Below, piece after piece: positions 38,651 through 46,278 of a DNA stretch of 55,580 bases (positions within the stretch are counted from its first letter, which is position 1; the number at the start of each line of letters is the position of its first letter). Both the position numbers and the translations under genes were made by a program. The stretch is from JAZDLR01 sp964540995 (GTDB lineage: Bacteria; Patescibacteriota; Patescibacteriia; UBA1558; 2-01-FULL-52-15), in contig CAZIOU010000006.1 of NCBI GenBank assembly GCA_964540995.1, positions 1 through 55,580 on the forward strand. The letters are read 5' to 3'. Under the pieces are notes generated by a model, which was not told the origin of the DNA, made no database searches, and saw only the letters and a list, made by a program, of their open reading frames with translations.

Positions 38651-39484
38651 TTATTTACTGCGGCGTTTAACGATTAATCTGTTGGAATACTTCTTATTCT
38701 TACGAGTACGTACACCCAGAGCATGTTTACCAGTGTAGGTCTTAGGATATTTCAAACCAATTGAATTCTTAGCTTCTCCTCCACCATGAGGGTGATCAAC
38801 TGGGTTCATAACTTTACCACGAACAGTTGGCTTGATACCACGGTGACGCATGCGTCCAGCTTTACCCCAGCGTACATTAATGAATTCAGCATTACTAGGA
38901 ACTCCCAAGGTGGCTGAACAGTTCTCATTGATCAAGCGGATTTCTCCAGAAGGCATCTTCAACTGTACATGACCAGCATCGATAGCCATGATAGTAGCGG
39001 CGTTACCAGCACTGCGAGCCATCTTACCACCACCACCAGGAGTTAACTCGATATCATAGATCTGCATACCAGTAGGGATAAACTTCATCGGCATACGGTT
39101 ACCGTTGCGGATAGCGATCTGCTTCTGTGAGGACATCACCTGATCGCCGACACGCATATCTTCGCCGGTCAACATATAACGCTTCTCGCCATCAGCATAA
39201 CTGACCAAAGCGATACGGACGTTACGATTAGGATCATATTCCAAAGCTTTGACGGTTGCGGGGATATCGTATTTGCTACGAACAAAATCAACGATACGGA
39301 TGAACTGTTTAGCTCCTCCACCACGATGACGGACGGTGATCTTACCGCTGAAATTTCTTCCGGATTTGTGCTTACGGGAAATCAACAAGTTCTTCTCAGG
39401 CTGCTTCTTGGTCAGCAAAGGATCCTTCATGATAGAAGTATGGCGGCGAGCTGAAGTTGTTGGGCGGTATAATTTAATCGGCAT
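38651..39484 (-). CDS. rplB: Ribosomal protein L2
   Basis: 277 residues. PIKLYRPTTSARRHTSIMKD, GRNFSGKITVRHRGGGAKQF, VKALEYDPNRNVRIALVSYA, SGEIRLINENCSATLGVPSN and MNPVDHPHGGGEAK, the last being the peptidyl-transferase-proximal loop. Full length. Ends with KYSNRLIVKRRSK. No Shine-Dalgarno site. Confidence 0.98.
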   Translation of the reverse strand: MPIKLYRPTTSARRHTSIMKDPLLTKKQPEKNLLISRKHKSGRNFSGKITVRHRGGGAKQFIRIVDFVRSKYDIPATVKALEYDPNRNVRIALVSYADGEKRYMLTGEDMRVGDQVMSSQKQIAIRNGNRMPMKFIPTGMQIYDIELTPGGGGKMARSAGNAATIMAIDAGHVQLKMPSGEIRLINENCSATLGVPSNAEFINVRWGKAGRMRHRGIKPTVRGKVMNPVDHPHGGGEAKNSIGLKYPKTYTGKHALGVRTRKNKKYSNRLIVKRRSK

Positions 39485-39489
39485 AATAT

Positions 39490-39532
39490 TTCTAATCCCT
39501 AGTTTCTAGTTACAAATTTCTAGTTTCTTGAT
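39490..39532. repeat. Heptad repeat between rplW and rplB
   Basis: CTAATCC, CTAGTTT, CTAGTTA, CAAATTT, CTAGTTT, CTTGATT in 7-bp phase. Confidence 0.8.
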
Positions 39533-39940
39533 TTAAACGCCTTCGTACATTTCAATCTTCTGACCCGGTTTCAGAGTAACGATAGCTTTCTTGTAGTCTG
39601 ACTGCTTACCTACGGTTTTGCCGCGGCGGACTGTCTTGCCTTCGACACGAATCATATTGACAGAAACAGCATCAACTTTGTAGGCGGATTTGACAGCTTG
39701 CTTAACCATAACTTTGTTAGCCGTCAAACCAACATGGAAGACATACTGATGAACGGCGGCTAAGTGGGCAGCTTTCTCAGAAATTACTGGAGCCAGAAGC
39801 ACGCCAGTAGTACCAGAAAACTGACGGTTAACAACAACTGGCTTCTTGGCTACAGCAGTCTTAACTTCAGCCTTGGGTTTGATCTCCTTGACTTCAGCTG
39901 GCTTGGTTTCTTTCTTTTTGATTCCGTCGAAAATACTCAT
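39533..39940 (-). CDS. rplW: Ribosomal protein L23 with Lys/Ala/Val-rich N-terminus
   Basis: 135 residues from ATG 39940, just after the L4 stop. Residues ~1-45 (SIFDGIKKKETKPAEVKEIK and following) are a charged extension; the core starts GVLLAPVISEKAAHLAAVHQ, with ANKVMVKQAVKSAYKVDAVS and SDYKKAIVTLKPGQKIEMYE. Tunnel-exit docking protein for SRP and trigger factor. Confidence 0.96.
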   Translation of the reverse strand: MSIFDGIKKKETKPAEVKEIKPKAEVKTAVAKKPVVVNRQFSGTTGVLLAPVISEKAAHLAAVHQYVFHVGLTANKVMVKQAVKSAYKVDAVSVNMIRVEGKTVRRGKTVGKQSDYKKAIVTLKPGQKIEMYEGV

Positions 39941-39941
39941 A

Positions 39942-40586
39942 TTATTTCTTGATGCTATAAAGACTGGCCATACGATCAACCAAAACCTGTGGTACGATCA
40001 ACCATTCATAACGTAATAAATCAACAACATTTAAACTGTTCACCGCAATGGTCTGTACGCGATCCAAATTGCGAGCGGCACGAATAACTTTATCATGAGC
40101 AGCATCAGTAACAACGAGAACCTTCTTAGTCTTGGATGGTAAGGTAGCTAATCCTTGTTTCAAATTCTTGGTCTTACCTGCTGCAATTTCCAAAGTATCG
40201 ATGAAAATAATGCGGTCATGGGCTACCTTATCACTCAAGACCATAGCCAATGCCTTCTTCTTCATTTTCTTATTGATATCGAGAGCAAAATTACGTTGAT
40301 TGGTAGGACCAAAAGTCACACCTCCACCGATCCAGATCGGAGAACGAGTAGAACCATGACGAGCGCGGCCAGTACCTTTCTGTTTCCAAGGTTTGCGACC
40401 ACCTCCACGAACTTCGCCGCGACCCTTGGTGTGGGCAATAGCAGAGCGTGAATTGGCCTGTTGAGCAACGACAGCCTGCTGAACCAACTCTGGCTTCACT
40501 TTGACGCCGAAGATGGTAGTCGGCAAGGTCTGCTCACCTACTTCTTTACCTGTCAGATTATAAATTTTTACTTTGATATCGGCCAT
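39942..40586 (-). CDS. rplD: Ribosomal protein L4
   Basis: 214 residues. VKIYNLTGKEVGEQTLPTTI, AQQANSRSAIAHTKGRGEVR, GGGRKPWKQKGTGRARHGST, RSPIWIGGGVTFGPTNQRNF match L4 including the loop that lines the exit tunnel. In enterobacteria L4 represses this operon; a structured leader further upstream (41410-41680) could relate to that. Confidence 0.98.
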   Translation of the reverse strand: MADIKVKIYNLTGKEVGEQTLPTTIFGVKVKPELVQQAVVAQQANSRSAIAHTKGRGEVRGGGRKPWKQKGTGRARHGSTRSPIWIGGGVTFGPTNQRNFALDINKKMKKKALAMVLSDKVAHDRIIFIDTLEIAAGKTKNLKQGLATLPSKTKKVLVVTDAAHDKVIRAARNLDRVQTIAVNSLNVVDLLRYEWLIVPQVLVDRMASLYSIKK

Positions 40587-40588
40587 AC

Positions 40589-41380
40589 TTATGATTTAAC
40601 TTCTTCTTCACTAGTAGCTGGTTCAACAGGGGTAGCAGTCTCAGCTTCGGTAACGGCGGTCTCTACTGGAGCTTCAGAAGCAACTGATTCAGCTGCTACT
40701 GTCTCGACAGCCTGTTCGGGAGCAACTTCTGTCACTACTTCTTCTGACTTGGATTCAACCTGTGGCTGACGTAATTTCAATTCACCTTCGCCAGAAATCA
40801 TGATCAAACCGTTACGAGCACCTGGGATAGCGCCTTTGACATAGATAATATTCTTTTCAGTATCAACTTCCATTACTTCCAATTTCTTCAGGGTTACTTG
40901 ATCATTACCCATACGTCCGGCCATACGCTTACCTTTGAAAACGTGTTGAGGTTCGCCAGCACCGATAGAACCAGGCATACGAACCTGATCTTTGTGACCG
41001 TGAGTCTTGGGTGAGCCATGGAAACCATGTCGTTTGACGACACCTTGAAAACCTTTACCTTTGGACCAACCGGTAACTTCGATAATGTCGCCGACATTGA
41101 AGGTAGAGACATCAATCTGTTGACCTCGTTCTACTGCTTCAGTCAAACGAAATTCCTTCAACCAACGGAAATTGGCTAAATTTTTCAGATGACCGGTTAC
41201 TGATTTGCTTAAGGTTTTCTTGTGACCATAGCCAACTTGAACCGCACTGTAACCATCTTTATCTCCCTTAACTTGAGTAACCGTAACAGGGCCGGCAGAG
41301 ATAGCGGTCATAGGAACCACAGATCCGTCTTCACGGAACTTCTGGGTCATGTGTAATTTGGTGCCGAGGATAAATTTCAT
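40589..41380 (-). CDS. rplC: Ribosomal protein L3 with acidic tail
   Basis: 263 residues. KFILGTKLHMTQKFREDGSV, TVTQVKGDKDGYSAVQVGYG, SKGKGFQGVVKRHGFHGSPK, THGHKDQVRMPGSIGAGEPQ and VFKGKRMAGRMGNDQVTLKK form the usual L3 (~205 residues). The last ~55 residues are a Glu/Ala/Val/Thr-rich acidic tail (SKSEEVVTEVAPEQAVETVA and on), unusual for an rRNA-binding protein. No Shine-Dalgarno site. Confidence 0.96.
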   Translation of the reverse strand: MKFILGTKLHMTQKFREDGSVVPMTAISAGPVTVTQVKGDKDGYSAVQVGYGHKKTLSKSVTGHLKNLANFRWLKEFRLTEAVERGQQIDVSTFNVGDIIEVTGWSKGKGFQGVVKRHGFHGSPKTHGHKDQVRMPGSIGAGEPQHVFKGKRMAGRMGNDQVTLKKLEVMEVDTEKNIIYVKGAIPGARNGLIMISGEGELKLRQPQVESKSEEVVTEVAPEQAVETVAAESVASEAPVETAVTEAETATPVEPATSEEEVKS

Positions 41381-41409
41381 ATAGTGACTTATGATTCTCT
41401 AATAACGAA

Positions 41410-41476
41410 AATCACGATTTTATACTTATTTCACCGTCGAGCTGAGCTCGACGACGATAAGGACAAAATCGTGATT
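41410..41476 (-). terminator. Nested palindrome upstream of rplC (possible attenuator)
   Basis: Outer stem AATCACGATTTT / AAAATCGTGATT encloses GTCGAGC-TGA-GCTCGAC. On the minus strand the outer stem is followed by TTCGTTATT. It lies between rpsJ and rplC, after the hairpin-rich stretch at 41567-41680. The inner palindrome is of the GAGCT repeat type. Confidence 0.5.
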
Positions 41477-41566
41477 ACCAAATAGATCAACAAGCAGAAC
41501 CGAGATATATTTGATGACTGTCAGCGCCATGTCTGGCACTTACTAACGTAACGATTTTCCTTATTA

Positions 41567-41680
41567 CAGTTCAGAGCACCCTGCTGTTACTTCCCTCAAT
41601 AGGGGTTAAGCAGCAAACGTCAACTGAATCTAAACCTACAGGAGACCCCTCGCTATTCTGGGGGTGACCCTGCGGGTCAC
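41567..41680 (-). ncRNA. Candidate structured leader between rpsJ and rplC
   Basis: Minus-strand order: hairpin GTGACCC-GCA-GGGTCAC (41664-41680, overlapping the rpsJ stop), hairpin CCCC...GGGG (41646-41663), then a stem CAGTT...AACTG (41622-41626 with 41567-41571) enclosing GCTG...CAGC with an inner CCC-loop-GGG. The gap of 296 bases inside an otherwise tight operon suggests a regulatory RNA. Confidence 0.45.
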
Positions 41681-42021
41681 ATCTTAATTTCAATGTCCAC
41701 ACCAGCCGGAAGATTCAAACTTGTCAAAGCATCGATCGTCTTGGCTTGGGGATCAACGATATCAATGAGGCGCTTGTGCGTGCGCATTTCGAATTGGTCA
41801 CGGGCATTCTTGTGCACGAAGGTAGAACGAAGCACGGTGTACTTCTGTTTCTCGGTCGGCAAAGGAATCGGACCAACTACTTTGGCGCCGCTACGGAGAG
41901 CAGCTTCAATGATAGTCTTAGTCGATTGATCGATAATCTTATGATCAAACGCCTTGATCTTGATGCGAATACGTGATTCGACAACTGTTTCTTCTGTCTT
42001 TTGTACTGGATGTGTGGCCAT
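41677..42021 (-). CDS. rpsJ: Ribosomal protein S10
   Basis: 114 residues from ATG 42021; the longer frame would overlap tuf and is rejected. RIRIKIKAFDHKIIDQSTKT, SGAKVVGPIPLPTEKQKYTV, RSTFVHKNARDQFEMRTHKR, LIDIVDPQAKTIDALTSLNL and PAGVDIEIKM match S10, with a ~12-residue N-terminal extension. Stop is TGA. 30S head; in other bacteria also NusE. Confidence 0.97.
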   Translation of the reverse strand: MATHPVQKTEETVVESRIRIKIKAFDHKIIDQSTKTIIEAALRSGAKVVGPIPLPTEKQKYTVLRSTFVHKNARDQFEMRTHKRLIDIVDPQAKTIDALTSLNLPAGVDIEIKM

Positions 42022-42051
42022 AATGGAATGAACTATTTGATTGAACGAACC

Positions 42052-42082
42052 CGACCGCTCATCCCAGAAGGGTGAGCGGTCG
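42052..42082. repeat. Hairpin between tuf and rpsJ
   Basis: CGACCGCTCA-loop-TGAGCGGTCG, perfect 10-bp stem. No T-run on the minus side, so it is more likely an RNA-processing or stability element than a terminator. Confidence 0.6.
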
Positions 42083-42094
42083 AGATGTTGAATA

Positions 42095-43279
42095 TTACTT
42101 GATAATCTTAGTGACGACTCCGGCACCTACGGTGTGACCACCCTCACGGATAGCGAAACGTAGCTGCTCTTCCATAGCAATAGGAGCAATCAATCTGACA
42201 CTGAGCTTAATGGTATCTCCAGGCATAACCATTTCGGTACCTTCTGGCAAGATAACTTCACCGGTAACATCAGTGGTGCGGAAGTAGAACTGTGGCTTGT
42301 AGCCTTTGAAGAACGGAGTGTGTCGTCCACCTTCTTCTTTGCTCAAGATGTAGACTTCAGTTTCAAATTCGGTGTGAGGAGTGACAGAACCAGTCTTGGC
42401 CAAAACCTGACCACGCTCGACATCGTCCTTCTTGGTACCGCGGAGCAATAAACCAGCGTTATCACCGGCCATACCGGACTCTAACTGCTTATTGAACATT
42501 TCAATACCAGTAACGACAGTCTTGGCAGTTGGGTGAATGCCGACGATTTCAACTTCTTCGTTGATCTTGATCTGTCCGCGTTCGATACGACCAGTAACGA
42601 CGGTACCACGACCTTCGATAGAGAAGATATCTTCGATAGGCATCAAGAAAGGCTTATCAATCTGACGAACAGGATCAGGAATAAAGGTGTCCAAAGCTTC
42701 TACCAACTGTAAAATTGGCTTGGCATCTTCACCGGTTGGATTCTGAAGAGCTTTCAAGGCAGATCCACGGATGATAGGAGTAGTATCGCCAGGGAATTCA
42801 TATTTCTTCAATAAATCGCGAATTTCCTCTTCAACGAGATCGATCAATTCCGCATCATCAACCTGATCAACTTTGTTTAAGAAAACAACAACGTAAGGCA
42901 CACCTACTTGGCGAGCTAACAAAATATGTTCTTTGGTCTGAGGCATAGGACCATCAGCAGCAGAAACGACCAAGATAGCACCGTCCATCTGGGCAGCACC
43001 GGTGATCATGTTCTTCACATAGTCAGCGTGACCAGGACAGTCAACGTGAGCGTAGTGACGCTTGGATGATTCGTACTCGACGTGAGCAGTAGCAATGGTA
43101 ATACCACGCTCTTTCTCTTCGGGAGCCTTATCGATTTCGTCAATTCCTTTGGCAGTGGCTGCGTTACCGTTAGCAGCTAACACGTGCAACAAAGCGGCGG
43201 TAAGAGTGGTCTTACCATGGTCAACGTGGCCGATAGTACCGACGTTAACGTGTGTTTTGGATCGATCAAATTGTGCCAT
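42095..43279 (-). CDS. tuf: Elongation factor Tu
   Basis: 394 residues. G-domain motifs GHVDHGKTT, DCPGHADYVKNM, NKVDQVDD and GSALKALQ; domain 2 GRGTVVTGRIERGQIKINEE; domain 3 EGGRHTPFFKGYKPQFYFRT. Delivers aminoacyl-tRNA to the ribosome. One of the few conserved genes here with a Shine-Dalgarno-like AAGGAG (12 bases before the ATG). Its own promoter (43418-43446) and leader replace the usual read-through from fusA. Confidence 0.99.
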   Translation of the reverse strand: MAQFDRSKTHVNVGTIGHVDHGKTTLTAALLHVLAANGNAATAKGIDEIDKAPEEKERGITIATAHVEYESSKRHYAHVDCPGHADYVKNMITGAAQMDGAILVVSAADGPMPQTKEHILLARQVGVPYVVVFLNKVDQVDDAELIDLVEEEIRDLLKKYEFPGDTTPIIRGSALKALQNPTGEDAKPILQLVEALDTFIPDPVRQIDKPFLMPIEDIFSIEGRGTVVTGRIERGQIKINEEVEIVGIHPTAKTVVTGIEMFNKQLESGMAGDNAGLLLRGTKKDDVERGQVLAKTGSVTPHTEFETEVYILSKEEGGRHTPFFKGYKPQFYFRTTDVTGEVILPEGTEMVMPGDTIKLSVRLIAPIAMEEQLRFAIREGGHTVGAGVVTKIIK

Positions 43280-43286
43280 TTGATGT

Positions 43287-43352
43287 GTTATCTCCTTGAG
43301 GCAACCTCCGCCCTATATAAGGGGAGTTATCATCCAGTCGCCTTGGATTAAT
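43287..43352 (-). promoter_or_regulatory. Structured tuf leader
   Basis: Minus strand: GGCGAC ... GTTGCC pair around an inner CTCC-CCTTATATAGG-GCGGAG hairpin, ending just before AAGGAG. The stem could mask or expose the ribosome binding site. Confidence 0.4.
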
Positions 43353-43417
43353 TAAGTTATTAAAATATATATTGAGAGCAGAATAAGGTACGTTATAGTA
43401 CCTAATAAAGCAGAAAG

Positions 43418-43446
43418 ATTATAGCACCAGTCTTTATATTTTGCAA
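43418..43446 (-). promoter_or_regulatory. Sigma-70 promoter of tuf
   Basis: Minus strand TTGCAA (43446-43441), 17-bp spacer, TATAAT (43423-43418); start codon about 130 bases downstream. Confidence 0.85.
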
Positions 43447-43496
43447 GTTTCTAGACAGCCGAACCAAATACTAGCTGAAAATGGCTAATTTTAGCG

Positions 43497-43535
43497 GAAT
43501 AGTAATTAGTAATTGGTTATTCGTTATTAGGGAAG
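43497..43535. repeat. AT-rich heptad repeat upstream of tuf
   Basis: TAGTAAT, TAGTAAT, TGGTTAT, TCGTTAT, TAGGG in 7-bp phase. Confidence 0.75.
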
Positions 43536-43597
43536 AAACGAAGAAAAAAGAAGACCTTACAGTCCTCTTCAATAACCAATAAACTCCTCTATCGATT

Positions 43598-43628
43598 TAA
43601 CTACTACCTACTTCCTACTACCTAACGC
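43598..43628. repeat. Heptad repeat at the end of the 43629 gene
   Basis: TAACTAC, TACCTAC, TTCCTAC, TACCTAA, CGCCTAG; the last unit contains the stop of the minus-strand gene. Confidence 0.7.
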
Positions 43629-44072
43629 CTAGATAGGCATTTCCTCCGCCGTGGGTTCGGGGTAATAGACGTCCTCCTCATCAGGCGAAGCTACTACTTG
43701 GGCCAGAAGTTCCTCCTGACGGGCAGCTCGTTCATCAACTGGCGATGGAGTCTCGACAATGGTTTCGTAGGTAGGACTGGCGTAAATGGGTTGAGCATTG
43801 ACTGTCTGCTGTTGGCGGATGCTATCGACTCGAAACTGGGCCAGATCGTAGTCAGCTAGATCGGGGCGGTTGGCCTTCCAAGATGAGACTAAACGGTTGA
43901 TTTTGTCCAATAATTCCTGTTCTGATAACTTGGCAATATGGCTTTCTTCGCGCAATAATTCTCTATAGTTAGCCAAATTCATAATGACGTAGGGCTCCCC
44001 GACTTGATCCATAACGATCAACCGGTCGCCGGTCTCACGTGCTAGATCCAATATTTCCTGTAATTTGTGCAT
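43629..44072 (-). CDS. Phd/YefM-like protein with long disordered tail
   Basis: 147 residues. HKLQEILDLARETGDRLIVM, DQVGEPYVIMNLANYRELLR resembles the N-terminal fold of Phd/YefM antitoxins (helix, then GEPYVIM strand, then helix). A middle helix (KLSEQELLDKINRLVSSWKA) is followed by ~65 residues rich in Pro, Glu, Ala (PTYETIVETPSPVDERAARQ). No toxin-like gene adjoins. CPR genomes carry many such solo proteins, so a role other than antitoxin is possible. No Shine-Dalgarno site. Confidence 0.6.
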   Translation of the reverse strand: MHKLQEILDLARETGDRLIVMDQVGEPYVIMNLANYRELLREESHIAKLSEQELLDKINRLVSSWKANRPDLADYDLAQFRVDSIRQQQTVNAQPIYASPTYETIVETPSPVDERAARQEELLAQVVASPDEEDVYYPEPTAEEMPI

Positions 44073-44131
44073 ATATTAGCCAATTTTCTTGAAATTACCT
44101 TAGTGCAAAACAGGGGAAAAGTAAAGAAGGC

Positions 44132-44209
44132 GGTACTTGGAACTCGGGGCTAGGGACTCGGAAATCGGTATCCGCTATCCGCGACCCGGATAGCCGATAG
44201 CGGATACCC
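44132..44209. repeat. Heptad repeat upstream of the small-ORF island
   Basis: TACTTGG, AACTCGG, GGCTAGG, GACTCGG, AAATCGG, TATCCGC, TATCCGC, then GACCCGGATAGCCGATAGCG as a complementary arm. Confidence 0.85.
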
Positions 44210-44230
44210 CCGCCGACCTCCAGTCGGCGG

Positions 44231-44259
44231 TTGACAAACTCCCCATAAATTGATTTAAT
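44231..44259 (+). promoter_or_regulatory. Sigma-70 promoter of the 44329 operon
   Basis: TTGACA (44231-44236), 17-bp spacer, TTTAAT (44254-44259). Confidence 0.75.
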
Positions 44260-44328
44260 TTGACATCAAACTGTTCTTTACCATTCACGCTTAACTCTGG
44301 CCACTAATGGGCCTATAAAGGAGAGATC

Positions 44329-44505
44329 ATGAATATCTGGGTGTGTGTCTTCGCGTGGGTTATTTTGACCAGTGGAAGTTGGATTTATTCCCGTTTCATA
44401 GACAGGGACTACAAGAGAGTTTTCGACGCCGCTTACTATCAATTTATCGCCATAACCGCGACATACCTCTTGCATCGGTACTGGCTACCCACTCTCGGGA
44501 GGTAA
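44329..44505 (+). CDS. Small membrane ORFan
   Basis: 58 residues; AAAGGAGAG six bases before ATG 44329. NIWVCVFAWVILTSGSWIYS is a membrane helix, then a basic link (RFIDRDYKRVFDAAY) and a second short hydrophobic stretch (YQFIAITATYLLHRYWL). Not recognised. Its TAA touches the ATG of the next gene, so they are one operon driven by the promoter at 44231. Confidence 0.65.
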   Translation: MNIWVCVFAWVILTSGSWIYSRFIDRDYKRVFDAAYYQFIAITATYLLHRYWLPTLGR

Positions 44506-44943
44506 ATGATGTCCAATTTTAATCGCTGCCTAACCACAGCCCTAACAGGCTTAGCGCTGATTTTCATTGGCTGTGGCAATGAAATCAAAACCCGAAAAGC
44601 AGGCAGCTCATCTGAGACATTTCACCTCGTTGCTGACACACTAGTGCGAAGCTTTCCCGAAATCGGCATCGCCTACGTGGAAGTTCGATCGTCCCGATAC
44701 AGAACTCCGTATACCGCATTGGTACGACTTCCGTTCAAACCCGTCAAAGATAGACAAGTGGAAATCATAGCAGTCTCCGACGGCGCATATGATTTCACAG
44801 GCCAAGGCGTAAATGCGAGATTCGTGAGAATTGGTGATCCAAGTACAATCTGGGAAAATCCGCCTCCTCAGAAACCAACGCTCAAAAAGTACATCTTTCC
44901 TGATAACGCTATGGATAAGCCTCAGGATAGATGGAAATACTGA
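44506..44943 (+). CDS. Lipoprotein-like ORFan
   Basis: 145 residues. N-terminal LTTALTGLALIFIGCGNEIK is a signal peptide ending in a plausible, non-canonical lipobox (FIGC). The mature part has a beta-rich segment (IGIAYVEVRSSRYRTPYTAL, RQVEIIAVSDGAYDFTGQGV) and a Pro/Lys tail. Starts one base after the previous stop; the Shine-Dalgarno is GGGAGG within the end of the upstream gene. Not recognised. Confidence 0.65.
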   Translation: MMSNFNRCLTTALTGLALIFIGCGNEIKTRKAGSSSETFHLVADTLVRSFPEIGIAYVEVRSSRYRTPYTALVRLPFKPVKDRQVEIIAVSDGAYDFTGQGVNARFVRIGDPSTIWENPPPQKPTLKKYIFPDNAMDKPQDRWKY

Positions 44944-44995
44944 ATCCTGCTGGTATCCGTACCACTACTACTTCAAAACAACGAGGAGACTTCCT

Positions 44996-45091
44996 ATGAC
45001 CAATCCGATGAAGGTAGTACCTCCCCCCTCGATAAGCAATTATCGAGGGGGAATCATCCAAGGTTATAATAGATATTGTAGCCTTAGATGA
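44996..45091 (+). CDS. Very small ORFan containing a hairpin
   Basis: 31 residues (TNPMKVVPPPSISNYRGGII, then QGYNRYCSLR) with GAGGAG eight bases before ATG 44996. Codons 10-19 coincide with a strong hairpin (45024-45051). Either a real peptide or a start site in front of a regulatory hairpin; the good Shine-Dalgarno favours translation. Confidence 0.4.
   Translation: MTNPMKVVPPPSISNYRGGIIQGYNRYCSLR
45024..45051 (+). terminator. Hairpin in the island
   Basis: CCCCCTCGATAA-GCAA-TTATCGAGGGGG, perfect 12-bp stem. No T-run follows, so termination is uncertain. Confidence 0.5.
45065..45070 (+). promoter_or_regulatory. Possible -10 box for the 45129 operon
   Basis: A perfect TATAAT 58 bases before the start; no convincing -35 at the right spacing. 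Confidence 0.35.
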
Positions 45092-45128
45092 TTCTCACGT
45101 TCTTTACCATCCAATTGTAGGAGGCACC

Positions 45129-45554
45129 ATGCTACGTCGGCTCATCGGTATCATCGTTCCCTTTCTCGGCATAATACTCATTCTGACGGCATTATCTGCC
45201 GTCTCAAGCATCAAACCGGAGAACGCCAGCGTCAGATATCGACTCGAACGGCAACGTGCTGTCATTGCGGAGCTGATCGGACGAGCCAATACACAAGTCC
45301 AAATTCAGCGACGCGCGACCATAGCTTCAGTCCAAGATTCAATGATTGCCTATCGGCGTTCCGTCTTTCTGTACAAGCTCAAAGATCAACTTGTCGTGGA
45401 AGCTGATCGCTATACTCGAATTGCTCGGGAAGCTAGTAGGCAAGATTTGAATCGCTGGAAACTTGATGATGAAGTGACCATTCCCGATTCTCTTCGGCTG
45501 ACGCTTCCCAATCACGTACTACAGCGGTCGATCACACTGGTCCAAGATCGATGA
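45129..45554 (+). CDS. Membrane-anchored helical ORFan
   Basis: 141 residues; TAGGAGG five bases before the ATG. TM helix (LIGIIVPFLGIILILTALSA), then a long charged helical part (SVRYRLERQRAVIAELIGRA, QVQIQRRATIASVQDSMIAY) that may form a coiled coil outside the membrane. The stop overlaps the next start (ATGA). Not recognised. Confidence 0.65.
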   Translation: MLRRLIGIIVPFLGIILILTALSAVSSIKPENASVRYRLERQRAVIAELIGRANTQVQIQRRATIASVQDSMIAYRRSVFLYKLKDQLVVEADRYTRIAREASRQDLNRWKLDDEVTIPDSLRLTLPNHVLQRSITLVQDR

Positions 45555-45706
45555 AAGCCAAACGCGAGTGGGCCTTAATCTTCTGGTCCATCTTCTGGGC
45601 CATCGTGGTATTCTGCCTGATCCGGTTTCCTGAATGGAGATCAACCGCTCGCTGGGATACCAGCGAGCCATCACAAGGAGACAGTAATGAATTCCAACGG
45701 CCGTAA
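45551..45706 (+). CDS. Small membrane ORFan
   Basis: 51 residues, starting in the stop of the previous gene (ATGA overlap). KAKREWALIFWSIFWAIVVF and CLIRFPEW form one membrane helix with basic N-terminus; a polar tail follows. Coupled translation with 45129 and with the overlapping next ORF. Confidence 0.6.
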   Translation: MKAKREWALIFWSIFWAIVVFCLIRFPEWRSTARWDTSEPSQGDSNEFQRP

Positions 45707-45785
45707 TCTCCTGTGGTCAGTCGTACTGCTACTCGTGTTGGCATTGGGGGTCTGCCTGTGGCTCCTGTCACGTGCGACTCCCTGA
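45687..45785 (+). CDS. Very small membrane peptide ORF
   Basis: 32 residues; AAGGAG seven bases before ATG 45687, overlapping the end of the previous gene in another frame. NSNGRNLLWSVVLLLVLALG, then VCLWLLSRATP, is a single membrane helix. Followed by a strong terminator. Confidence 0.5.
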   Translation: MNSNGRNLLWSVVLLLVLALGVCLWLLSRATP

Positions 45786-45791
45786 ACTTCT

Positions 45792-45836
45792 CCCGTCCGC
45801 TCATCGCGAAACGATTGAGCGGACGGGATCTTTTCT
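45792..45836 (+). terminator. Intrinsic terminator
   Basis: CCCGTCCGCTCA-loop-TGAGCGGACGGG followed by ATCTTTTCTT, directly after the 45687 ORF. Confidence 0.9.
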
Positions 45837-45909
45837 TAGTTCTACATGTTTCATGAAGCACTGAGAAAAGATCCGTTCTTTCCTATCTCAATCGAAGGAG
45901 AATCACATC

Positions 45910-46266
45910 GTGATCTGGCTTCCGTATATGAAGATAGCAGCTACAACCGTGATCCTAGGTGATAAAAATGTACCCGCCACCAATATCTTTAACCAGATAT
46001 GGCTCCGACTCTTCGTCTGGCGCACCGTCGTCATCGTCGAAGTGTCACCGCAGCTAGCGAACGCTGGCTATCGCATCGGCTTCGCGGCAGGATCTACCTG
46101 TCTGGCTACGCCGTTTCGCAGCCATCACCAACGGTTCGCTCTGCTCATCGGTCGCGAACCTGTCGGCTTCTTCCTGATCACCCGTCAGTCAGAACAAATT
46201 CCGCTGACCACCTGGACGCGTGGTACTAGAGAACAAGCCCAAGCCAGACACATTCCGATTCTCTAG
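45910..46266 (+). CDS. ORFan protein, GTG start
   Basis: 118 residues; GTG at 45910 with AAGGAG nine bases upstream. A hydrophobic-basic protein (IWLPYMKIAATTVILGDKNV, VWRTVVIVEVSPQLANAGYR, IGFAAGSTCLATPFRSHHQR, FALLIGREPVGFFLITRQSE). No clear TM helix or motif. Not recognised. It shares a transcript with the small gene at 46279. Confidence 0.6.
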   Translation: MIWLPYMKIAATTVILGDKNVPATNIFNQIWLRLFVWRTVVIVEVSPQLANAGYRIGFAAGSTCLATPFRSHHQRFALLIGREPVGFFLITRQSEQIPLTTWTRGTREQAQARHIPIL

Positions 46267-46278
46267 GGAGGAAACGCA

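Noticed and set aside
42022..42126. Longer rpsJ start
   Set aside because: It would overlap the tuf coding end and cross a hairpin; the ATG at 42021 gives the standard S10 N-terminus plus a short extension.
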